20,223 nucleotides of DNA from JAJDIA01 sp031555505 (GTDB taxonomy: Bacteria > Bacteroidota > Bacteroidia > Bacteroidales > Tannerellaceae): the NCBI GenBank assembly GCA_031555505.1, contig JAVBUH010000060.1, positions 1 through 20,223 on the forward strand. Direction: 5' to 3'. Numbering within the stretch: the first letter of the stretch is position 1; each line of letters opens with the position of its first letter. The notes under the pieces were generated by a model. It was not told the origin of the DNA, did no database searches, and saw only the letters and a list, made by a program, of their open reading frames with translations. Positions 13,786 to 20,223 of the stretch are shown piece after piece. Both the position numbers and the translations under genes were made by a program.

Positions 13786-15228
13786 ATGAAAAACGGGGTA
13801 ATGATGCAATACTTCGAATGGCACCTGCCAAACGATGGTATGCTGTGGGATCATTTGAAAGCTGATGCCGCCCATTTGCATGCGATTGGCATTACAGCCG
13901 TCTGGATTCCGCCTGCATATAAAGCAGACGAACAGCAAGACGAAGGATATGCCACCTACGATCTGTACGATCTGGGTGAATTTGACCAGAAGAATACCAT
14001 CCGCACCAAATACGGTACCAAGGCTGCACTCCAGGCCATGATCGATGAATTGCACCGTCAACAGATATCCGTTTATCTGGATACCGTGATGAATCATAAA
14101 GCCGGAGGCGATTATACCGAGCGCTTTCTGGTGGAAGAAGTAGATCCGGCCGACCGCGACAATGCCATCAGCCAGCCGTATGAAATACAAGGTTGGACCG
14201 GCTATCTGTTTAATGGGCGAAAAGATACCTATTCTGATTTCAAATGGCGTTGGCATCATTTCTCCGGTACCGGGTTTGACGATGCCGCCCGTCGCAGTGG
14301 CATTTTCCGTATCATCGGCGAAAATAAATACTGGAGCGAAGGGGTAGACAAGGAAAATGGCAACTACGACTTCCTGCTGGCCAACGACCTGGACCTGGAT
14401 CATCCCGAAGTAATAGCCGAACTGAACCGGTGGGGGATCTGGGTGTCTAATGAATTACAACTGGATGGAATGCGGCTGGATGCCATCAAACACATGGAAG
14501 CACGGTTCGTCAAACAATTCCTTGAAACAATGCGCACGGAAAAAGGAGAAGATTTCTATGCCGTTGGCGAATACTGGAATGGCGATTTTGACACATTGGA
14601 CAGTTACCTGGAGGCCGTTGGCGGAAAGATCGACTTGTTCGATGTCCCCTTACATTATAAATTCTATGCCGCTTCCCGGCAGGCGGAGAAGTTTGACCTG
14701 CAGACGCTGTTCGAAGATACTCTGGTGGTTAAACACCCCGAGCTGGCGGTTACTTTTGCAGATAATCATGATACACAACCGGGAAGTTCACTGGAATCGT
14801 TTGTAGACGATTGGTTTAAGCCGCTTGCCTACGGATTGATCTTCCTGATGGAAAAGGGCTATCCCTGTCTTTTTTATGGCGACTATTACAGTGTGAAAGG
14901 AAAGCAGTCGCCCCATAGGCCGGTCATTGACAAGTTATTGGAAGCCCGCCACACCTATGCCTATGGTGATCAGGTAGATTATTTTGACCATCCGCAACTT
15001 GTAGGCTTTGTACGTAAGGGTGATCAGGAACAGCCTGGTTCCGGTTTGGCATTCCTGATATCCAATAAAGACAAGGGAAGTAAAGTGATGCAACTGGGTG
15101 TTGAGCATGCCTACGAGGTCTGGCATGAATATACGGGCAGTATCCCTGAAACGGTCACGATCGACTCAAAAGGGAATGGTACCTTTCTGGTGAACGGGCG
15201 CAACCTGGCTGTCTGGGTGAAGCAATGA
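13786..15228 (+). CDS. Cytoplasmic alpha-amylase, GH13 (subfamily 5-like)
   Basis: A 480-aa endo-acting alpha-1,4-glucan hydrolase of the liquefying Bacillus-amylase type. The four GH13 regions are clear: DTVMNH (99-104), GMRLDAIKH (228-236) with nucleophile Asp232, GEYW (261-264) with acid/base Glu262, and FADNHD (324-329) with Asp329. The following QPGSSLES and WFKPLAYGLIFL segments are strongly like GH13_5 enzymes. There is no signal peptide or lipobox, so it should act inside the cell, on glycogen or imported maltodextrins, consistent with the nearby glycogen synthase and phosphorylase. No starch-binding domain is fused; the last 90 residues form the usual C-terminal beta domain. It begins 12 bases after a perfect palindrome that may regulate it. 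Confidence 0.95.
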   Translation: MKNGVMMQYFEWHLPNDGMLWDHLKADAAHLHAIGITAVWIPPAYKADEQQDEGYATYDLYDLGEFDQKNTIRTKYGTKAALQAMIDELHRQQISVYLDTVMNHKAGGDYTERFLVEEVDPADRDNAISQPYEIQGWTGYLFNGRKDTYSDFKWRWHHFSGTGFDDAARRSGIFRIIGENKYWSEGVDKENGNYDFLLANDLDLDHPEVIAELNRWGIWVSNELQLDGMRLDAIKHMEARFVKQFLETMRTEKGEDFYAVGEYWNGDFDTLDSYLEAVGGKIDLFDVPLHYKFYAASRQAEKFDLQTLFEDTLVVKHPELAVTFADNHDTQPGSSLESFVDDWFKPLAYGLIFLMEKGYPCLFYGDYYSVKGKQSPHRPVIDKLLEARHTYAYGDQVDYFDHPQLVGFVRKGDQEQPGSGLAFLISNKDKGSKVMQLGVEHAYEVWHEYTGSIPETVTIDSKGNGTFLVNGRNLAVWVKQ

Positions 15229-15316
15229 GCCCGTTCGGGTTCAGGCCTTGACACCGGTCATCGAAAAGAGCGCGTAAATTTTGAATCATTCTGATGCCGG
15301 GTATGGGCAAAGTTTT

Positions 15317-15324
15317 TACCTTTG
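15317..15324 (+). promoter_or_regulatory. -7 element for the ABC exporter operon
   Basis: TACCTTTG, exact TAnnTTTG match, 57 bases before the first ABC gene's ATG and about 90 bases after the amylase stop. The nearest TTTG upstream (15280-15283) is too far away to be its -33 element. Confidence 0.45.
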
Positions 15325-15381
15325 CCATCGCCGGTTTTCTTTTGATCCACACAATCCCCACCGGCCACGTAAACAACCGGA

Positions 15382-17124
15382 ATGAAGAGATATTGGGACA
15401 TCCTGAAGAGCTACAAGGCTGGCTTAATTGTCAGCCCGTTTCTTGTATTGGTATCTGTGTTGAGCGAAGCGATCCAGCCTTATTATATGGCGCAGATCGT
15501 AGACAACGGTATTATGCATCACGATTTGTCAGTGATTACACAGACGGGTATCTGGATGGTGGTAGTGGCCGTGTTCGGGCTGGTGGCGAGTATATATAAT
15601 ATGTACGTGTCTTCAGACACCTCGACACGTTTCGGCACCGATCTGCGTGCAGGTCTCTTCCGTAAGATCGGCCAACTGGCATTCCCGGATATCGACCGTT
15701 TCAGCTCGGCTTCGCTGATCACCCGGCTCACCAATGATGTAACGCGCGTGCAGCAGATCGTCCTTATAGGGATGCGTATTATGTTGCGTGGCCCGATGAT
15801 GCTGCTTATGGCACTTTTCTTTATCGTCACCATCAATGCACGGCTGGCATTGGTATTGGCGGCTTCTGTCCCGTTGCTGGCGGTGAGCCTTTACATCATC
15901 TTCAGCAAGGGGATACCTTACTTCAAGGTGGTACAGCAAAAGGTAGACCACCTGAATGCCATCGTGCGTGAGAACCTGATCAACATCCGGGTGGTAAAAT
16001 CTTTTGTACGTGAAGACTTTGAAGCTTCCCGGTTCAGCGATCGCAGCGACGAACTGCGCGACAGCGTGATCCGGGCTGCCAATACGATGGTCTCTATCTT
16101 TCCGGTGATGCAGCTCCTCATGAACCTGTCGTTGCTGGCTATCCTGTGGTTTGGCGGTAACGAAGTGATGCAGGGCGAACTGAAAGTGGGCGAACTGATC
16201 TCTTTTGTAAATTACCTCATGCAGGTGCTTGTCTCGCTGATGATGATGTCGATGGTGATCATGTCTATCGGGCGTGCATCGGCTTCCTCTACCCGTATCA
16301 TCGAAGTGTTTGATGCCGAACCCTCACTGGCTGATACGGCCGAAAGCCACGGGCAGGCGCACCGGGTGAAGCGGGGTGAGGTGGAGTTCCGGAATGTCAG
16401 TTTCCGTTATGCCGGCAGTGAAAACGATGTGTTGCGCCACATCAGTTTCCATATCCCGCCTGGCGAAACAGTGGCTGTGGTTGGTTCTACCGGATCGGCC
16501 AAGAGTTCGCTGGTGCAACTGATCCCGCGGTTGTATGACGTAACAGCCGGTGAAGTCTGTGTAGACGGTGTCAATGTGAAAGACTATACGTTGGACGAGT
16601 TACACCAGCGGATCGGCATGGTATTGCAGAACAATGAATTGTTTACCGGAACCATCGGCGAAAATATCCGTTGGGGCAAACCCGAAGCTACGGACGCTGA
16701 AGTAGAGGATGCGGCCCGGGCTGCCGAAGCGCACCATTTTATCACTTCCTTTACCGACGGCTATCAAACCCAACTGGGGCGTGGCGGTATCAACGTGTCT
16801 GGTGGGCAGAAGCAACGCATCTGTCTGGCGCGCGCCCTGCTGCGTAAACCCCAACTATTGATCCTCGACGATAGTACCAGCGCTGTAGACAGCGAAACCG
16901 AACTGCGGATACGGCGTAATCTCGACACCTTGTTGCACGGTACCACCGTATTCATCATCACCCAGCGGGTGCATACCATGCAAGCTGCCGACCGGGTGAT
17001 CGTGCTCGAAGACGGTGAGATAAGCGCCCTCGGTAGCCCGGCCGAACTGCTTGAACAGTCGCCCATCTACCAAGAGATCTATCATTCACAACAAATCAAC
17101 CTTGACGGCAATGGCACACGGTGA
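15382..17124 (+). CDS. ABC exporter half-transporter with degenerate nucleotide-binding site
   Basis: A 580-aa inner-membrane protein: an ABC type-1 membrane domain (about six helices, residues 15-300) fused to an ATPase domain (about 333-575). It is one half of a multidrug/lipid-type exporter. Motifs: Walker A GSTGSAKS (368-375), Q-loop Gln416, signature VSGGQ (472-476), Walker B LLILDD (492-497) and the switch ITQRVHT with Gln528. Three positions differ from canonical: the Walker A glycine before Lys374 is Ala373 (codon GCC, 16498-16500), the catalytic Glu is Asp497, and the switch His is Gln528. The last two are typical of the inactive-site subunit of heterodimeric exporters such as TM287/288; the Ala is less usual. 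The next gene overlaps its end by 14 bases and supplies a canonical partner. The cargo is unknown. Confidence 0.95.
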   Translation: MKRYWDILKSYKAGLIVSPFLVLVSVLSEAIQPYYMAQIVDNGIMHHDLSVITQTGIWMVVVAVFGLVASIYNMYVSSDTSTRFGTDLRAGLFRKIGQLAFPDIDRFSSASLITRLTNDVTRVQQIVLIGMRIMLRGPMMLLMALFFIVTINARLALVLAASVPLLAVSLYIIFSKGIPYFKVVQQKVDHLNAIVRENLINIRVVKSFVREDFEASRFSDRSDELRDSVIRAANTMVSIFPVMQLLMNLSLLAILWFGGNEVMQGELKVGELISFVNYLMQVLVSLMMMSMVIMSIGRASASSTRIIEVFDAEPSLADTAESHGQAHRVKRGEVEFRNVSFRYAGSENDVLRHISFHIPPGETVAVVGSTGSAKSSLVQLIPRLYDVTAGEVCVDGVNVKDYTLDELHQRIGMVLQNNELFTGTIGENIRWGKPEATDAEVEDAARAAEAHHFITSFTDGYQTQLGRGGINVSGGQKQRICLARALLRKPQLLILDDSTSAVDSETELRIRRNLDTLLHGTTVFIITQRVHTMQAADRVIVLEDGEISALGSPAELLEQSPIYQEIYHSQQINLDGNGTR

Positions 17125-18877
17125 ACCACATAAAGCAGAAGGAAAACCGAAAGACTCGCGGCGTACTGTAGCCCGCCTGCTTTCCTATATGCATACAGAC
17201 CGCAACCTGATGGTGGTGATATGTTGCCTGATCCTGGTTGAGATCGCAACCAACCTGGTGGGTTCGTATATGCTACGGCCGATTATCAACGACTATATCC
17301 TGCCGAGTAACAGGAGTGGTTTTGTACGTATGTTGCTGCTACTGGGTAGTGTATATGTTGTGGGAGGGGTGGCCGTATGGGTGCAATACCGCCTGCTCAA
17401 CCGGGTAGCCCAGCACACCGTGGCCCGTATCCGCCTGGCTTTGTTCCGCAGCATGGAACGCTTGCCGCTGCGCTATTTTGATACCCACCAGCACGGCGAC
17501 CTGATGAGCCGTTACACCAACGATATCGACCGCATCAGCGATACGCTGACCGACAGTGTGGCCGAGATCATCTTCAGTGTCCTGACCGTGATCGGTCTCT
17601 TTGTAATGATGCTCTATATCAGTCCGGTATTGACCGTGGTTACGCTTATCACGATCCCGCTGATGTTCCTCTGCGCACAAATGGTAGTCAAGCGAAGCCG
17701 TGTCTATTTCAAAGGACAGCAGGAGTCGCTGGGGACGCTCAACGGTTATGTGGAAGAGATGATCAGCGGGCAGAAGGTGGTGAAGTTGTTCGGACATGAA
17801 GAACGGGTAGAGGCTGATTTTGAGGTGTTCAACCGCGACCTGAACGAAAAATCCACCCAGGCCCAGTTTTATGCCGGCCTGATGATGCCGTTGATGCAAA
17901 ACCTGAGCACGCTGAACTTTGTGCTGGTCACGATCGTCGGCGGCCTGCTGGCTATCTTTCGCGGATTCGACGTGGGTGGTCTGGCTGCTTTCCTGCAGTA
18001 CTCGCGCCAGTTCGGGCGCCCGGTCAACCAGTTGGCCAGCCTTTACAACAGTATCCAGGCAGCCATAGCCGGTGCCGAACGTATCTTTGAAGTGATAGAC
18101 GAAGCCCCCGAACCCATAGATGATGCACAAGCCATTGCGCTGTCTGACGTAAAGGGCGACGTGCGGATGACGGATGTCGTTTTTGGGTATAAACCCGAGA
18201 AGGTGATCCTGAAAGGCATCTCCCTCCATGCGCCTCCCGGATGCAAAGTGGCGTTAGTAGGGGAGACCGGTGCCGGAAAGACCACGATCATGAATATGCT
18301 TCCCCGCTTTTTCGATATCCAATCAGGCCAGATCAGCATTGACGGACATCCGCTGCAAAACATCACCCGCGAAAGCCTGCGACGTTCGATGGCTATTGTG
18401 TTGCAGGATACCCACCTGTTCACCGGCACGGTACGCGAAAACATCCGCTTCGGCAGGCTGGATGCCTCTGACGAGGAGGTGATCCAGGCTGCCCGTCTCA
18501 CTGCCGCCCACTCCTTTATCCGTCGCCTGCCGCATGGCTATGATACACTGTTGGAAAACGATGGTGCCAACCTTAGCCAGGGCCAGCGCCAGTTATTGAA
18601 CATTGCCCGTGCTGCCGTGGCCGATCCTCCCATCCTCTTGCTCGATGAAGCGACAAGCAACATCGATACCCGCAGCGAGATCCTGATCCAGCACGGCCTC
18701 GACCAACTGATGGCCGGCCGTACCAGCCTTATCATCGCCCACCGCCTGTCTACCATCCGTAACGCCGACCTCATCCTCGTCCTCGAACACGGCGAAATCA
18801 TCGAACGCGGTACCCATACCGAACTGCTTGCCCTGCAGGGAAAGTATGCCTCGATGTACAGGGAACAGTTCCGGTAA
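17111..18877 (+). CDS. ABC exporter half-transporter, catalytically canonical subunit
   Basis: A 588-aa partner of the preceding protein: a soluble N-terminus of about 30 residues, a type-1 membrane domain (about 33-320) and an ATPase domain (about 348-585). Walker A GETGAGKT (384-391), catalytic Glu513 after Walker B Asp512 (LLLDEATS) and switch His544 (IAHRLST) are all canonical, while the signature is LSQGQ (488-492) instead of LSGGQ. In heterodimeric exporters the altered signature faces the partner's degenerate Walker A, so the two sequences fit as a pair with one active and one inactive ATP site. I chose the ATG at 17111 (MAHGEPH), which overlaps the upstream stop by 14 bases; an in-frame TTG at 17051 would need a 74-base overlap and is unlikely. 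Substrate cannot be inferred. A palindromic array begins 29 bases after the stop. Confidence 0.95.
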   Translation: MAHGEPHKAEGKPKDSRRTVARLLSYMHTDRNLMVVICCLILVEIATNLVGSYMLRPIINDYILPSNRSGFVRMLLLLGSVYVVGGVAVWVQYRLLNRVAQHTVARIRLALFRSMERLPLRYFDTHQHGDLMSRYTNDIDRISDTLTDSVAEIIFSVLTVIGLFVMMLYISPVLTVVTLITIPLMFLCAQMVVKRSRVYFKGQQESLGTLNGYVEEMISGQKVVKLFGHEERVEADFEVFNRDLNEKSTQAQFYAGLMMPLMQNLSTLNFVLVTIVGGLLAIFRGFDVGGLAAFLQYSRQFGRPVNQLASLYNSIQAAIAGAERIFEVIDEAPEPIDDAQAIALSDVKGDVRMTDVVFGYKPEKVILKGISLHAPPGCKVALVGETGAGKTTIMNMLPRFFDIQSGQISIDGHPLQNITRESLRRSMAIVLQDTHLFTGTVRENIRFGRLDASDEEVIQAARLTAAHSFIRRLPHGYDTLLENDGANLSQGQRQLLNIARAAVADPPILLLDEATSNIDTRSEILIQHGLDQLMAGRTSLIIAHRLSTIRNADLILVLEHGEIIERGTHTELLALQGKYASMYREQFR

Positions 18878-18905
18878 ACAGGGCTTATGTTGCTGTGATT
18901 GCTTT

Positions 18906-19013
18906 CAGGTGAGGCCTGCGCCTCACCTGGACGAGGCGCAGGCCTCAGGGGGTGTGAGGCGCAGGCCTCGTGGAAGTGAGGCGCAGGCCTCGTTTGAGCA
19001 AGGCCTGCATCTG
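18906..19013. repeat. Five-unit GC-rich palindromic array (REP/BIME-like)
   Basis: The 14-mer GAGGCGCAGGCCTC occurs exactly three times (18933-18946, 18956-18969, 18978-18991). Its exact reverse complement precedes them (18911-18924) and a degenerate inverted copy follows (19000-19013, 10 of 14 matches). Start-to-start spacing is 22, 23, 22 and 22 bases, with unrelated 8-9-base spacers. Every exact unit can fold on itself (GAGGC/GCCTC). The first is extended to a perfect 10-bp stem, CAGGTGAGGC (18906-18915) with GCCTCACCTG (18920-18929) around CTGC. No T run follows, so it is a poor intrinsic terminator. It may stabilise or end the ABC transcript, or be a mobile extragenic repeat. Confidence 0.9.
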
Positions 19014-19253
19014 ATCATTTCATCGGGAGGAACAGCGCTAAAACCCACCTTGCAGTGAGCATCCATCTGTTATAACTTCTTACACGAGAGTTGCTTTCAG
19101 CCTGTCATTTTTTGCTGGTGGCCAATGAGTTACAGCGACATGAAGGGTGACATCAAAAACGGCTCCTGTCACAAACAACACCCCTCATATCTTCAGATTG
19201 GGTTGGTTTTGAATATTCAGGTTTAGTTGGATTGGAGCATCTCCTGCTAATGA
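19014..19253. other. Gene-free stretch between the palindromic array and the dGTPase
   Basis: I see no supported gene, promoter or terminator in these 240 bases. One weak stem, GTGACA (19147-19152) with TGTCAC (19167-19172), encloses a 14-base loop without a T run. The short open frames overlapping this part lack family resemblance and run into the dGTPase gene on the wrong frame. With the array, the whole interval 18878-19253 is a 376-base non-coding gap between convergent genes. Confidence 0.6.
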
Positions 19254-20223
19254 TCAGACAGCCGGGAGGCTCATCCCAGTGATCTTGCGGTAGAGGTCGA
19301 GGGCATAGACATCGGTCATGCCGGAGATGTAGTCCATGATGCACTGGATCTGGCAGTAGGTGGTGGAGGCATTGGTGTCGTATTGTTCGGGGATGCGTTC
19401 GAGGAGGAGTTTGTTGTAGAAACTCTTTTTGTCATCCTCATCCCTTTTCTCCATGATGGCGAAGAGGAGGATATCCATCAGGTAGTTGAAGATATAGTGA
19501 CCTGCCAGTTCGACATCCACTACTTCCTTGGCACAGTAGATTTTGGCATAGGCTACTTTGGAACAGTCGGCGTAGGCGCGTTTGGCCGGTTCGCCGATCT
19601 GCTCGATCAGGGGAGTGGCGTAGGTGCCGTCTAGCAATCCCGTTTCGTTATCCAGGAAGGCGGCCGAGCATTGATCCACCAATATGCCGATGATGCCCGA
19701 ACGCAGATAGGCCAGTTGTTCGTTGGTATCGTCCACCATCTTCATCACGCCGTGCACGTGGTCGCGCTTATGTTCCGGGAAAAAGGCCAGCAGCAGTTCG
19801 ATGGCTTCGGCTTTGGTCAGGATATGCAGCTTGCAGGCGTCTTCGATATCCATCACCTGGTAGCAGATATCGTCGGCCGCTTCCACGAGATAGACAAGCG
19901 GGTAGCGGATGAATTTCTCCGGTGCCTGTGGCTGTCGGCCTATGCCGAGTTCGGCGGCAATGCGGTGGAACCCTTCCTCTTCCGACTGGAAAAAGCCGAA
20001 CTTCCCTTTCTTGCCTGCATATTTGGATGAATACGGATACTTCACAATCGAAGCCAGCGTACTGTACGTAAGTGCAAACCCGCCTTTCCGGCGGCCGTTG
20101 AACTGGTGGGTCAGCAAACGGAAGGCATTCGCGTTGCCTTCGAAATGAAGGAAATCTTCCCAGCGTCCTCCTTCCGCGCGCACCTGCTCTTCGTGCGCTA
20201 TGCCTTTCCCACTTTTAAAATAA
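19254..20223 (-). CDS. dgt: dGTPase (deoxyguanosine triphosphate triphosphohydrolase), N-terminal part outside window
   Basis: dGTPases are cytoplasmic HD-domain enzymes that split dGTP into deoxyguanosine and triphosphate, adjusting nucleotide pools. The frame is open to the right edge (the edge reads YFKSGKGIAHEEQ), so the start and the first HD-motif histidines lie outside. About 323 residues are visible. WEDFLHFEGNANAFRLLTHQF is the hallmark segment following the missing HD core, YSTLASIVKYPYSSKY follows it, and YLVEAADDICYQVMDIEDA provides the later metal/substrate acidic pair typical of the family (E. coli Dgt has AEADDIxY-like sequence). The TGA is at 19254-19256. A GTG at 20181-20183 could be mistaken for a start, but homology continues upstream. 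It converges on the ABC exporter genes across the palindromic gap. Confidence 0.93.
   Translation of the reverse strand, partial: YFKSGKGIAHEEQVRAEGGRWEDFLHFEGNANAFRLLTHQFNGRRKGGFALTYSTLASIVKYPYSSKYAGKKGKFGFFQSEEEGFHRIAAELGIGRQPQAPEKFIRYPLVYLVEAADDICYQVMDIEDACKLHILTKAEAIELLLAFFPEHKRDHVHGVMKMVDDTNEQLAYLRSGIIGILVDQCSAAFLDNETGLLDGTYATPLIEQIGEPAKRAYADCSKVAYAKIYCAKEVVDVELAGHYIFNYLMDILLFAIMEKRDEDDKKSFYNKLLLERIPEQYDTNASTTYCQIQCIMDYISGMTDVYALDLYRKITGMSLPAV

Noticed and set aside
15294..15599. 101-codon frame before and overlapping the first ABC gene as a leader peptide or small gene
   Set aside because: Two thirds lie inside the ABC gene in another frame, and the start precedes the likely transcription start near 15330. 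No family resemblance.
17051..17110. Longer start (TTG) for the second ABC subunit, adding 20 residues
   Set aside because: It would need a 74-base overlap with the first subunit and a TTG start. The added residues merely mirror another frame of the upstream gene, and the ATG at 17111 gives a normal N-terminus.
17339..18229. 296-codon open frame antisense to the second ABC gene
   Set aside because: A histidine- and glutamine-rich translation with no domain, opposite a fully supported ABC transporter. Long antisense frames are expected in this codon usage.
18911..19013. Possible CRISPR array (regularly spaced identical repeats)
   Set aside because: Repeats are only 14 bases, spacers only 8-9 bases, two units are inverted, and no cas gene is nearby. 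CRISPR units have longer repeats in one orientation and spacers of about 30 bases.
19147..19172. GTGACA...TGTCAC stem as dGTPase terminator
   Set aside because: Short stem, large loop and no T run on the minus strand after it.
20181..20183. GTG as the real start of the dGTPase
   Set aside because: The frame and family-like sequence continue upstream to the window edge, and the HD motif would be missing.

Overview
The window comes from a member of the Bacteroidales, most likely the Parabacteroides/Tannerellaceae group. This rests on protein resemblance and gene content rather than any search: a SusD-type fragment, a eukaryote-like GT3 glycogen synthase paired with a DUF3417-type alpha-glucan phosphorylase, a DUF3109 protein, and repeated Bacteroidetes-style -7 elements (TAnnTTTG, usually TATCTTTG) in front of genes. 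Base composition is roughly half GC. No tRNA, rRNA, intact transposase, integrase or CRISPR array is visible, so this is mainly an ordinary chromosomal stretch.

Layout. (1) 1-1250, plus strand: the 3' end of frr (ribosome recycling factor) and rsgA (ribosome assembly GTPase), separated by a strong hairpin. (2) 1251-2000: a scar. A long imperfect inverted repeat is followed by the C-terminal third of a SusD-family lipoprotein with no start and no SusC, then a terminator. (3) 2142-3233: an APH/NahK-like sugar kinase with its own promoter and terminator. (4) 3326-4024, minus: a YgjP-type metallopeptidase, divergent from gpmI (phosphoglycerate mutase), which is followed by a cysteine-rich DUF3109 protein and an 18-bp perfect-stem bidirectional terminator. 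(5) 6341-10668, minus: alpha-glucan phosphorylase and GT3 glycogen synthase, each with its own promoter. (6) 10796-15228, plus: an unknown 97-aa protein, a lysophospholipid-type acyltransferase, an omega-amidase-like nitrilase and an AmpG-like MFS permease, tightly packed, then a cytoplasmic GH13 alpha-amylase. (7) 15382-18877: two overlapping ABC exporter half-transporters forming an asymmetric heterodimer. (8) 18878-19253: a gene-free gap holding a five-unit GC-rich palindromic array. (9) 19254 to the right edge, minus: a dGTPase cut by the window end.

How it works together. Synthase, phosphorylase and a signal-less amylase form a partial glycogen storage and turnover set split over two strands. 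No branching enzyme or glucokinase is in the window. frr/rsgA serve translation, and gpmI serves lower glycolysis. The features most worth a second look are the palindromic array after the ABC genes, the degenerate nucleotide site (including a changed Walker A glycine) in the first ABC protein, the SusD scar, and matching operator-like palindromes in front of the amylase and between the glycogen synthase and the 97-aa gene. No clearly new multi-gene system was found.
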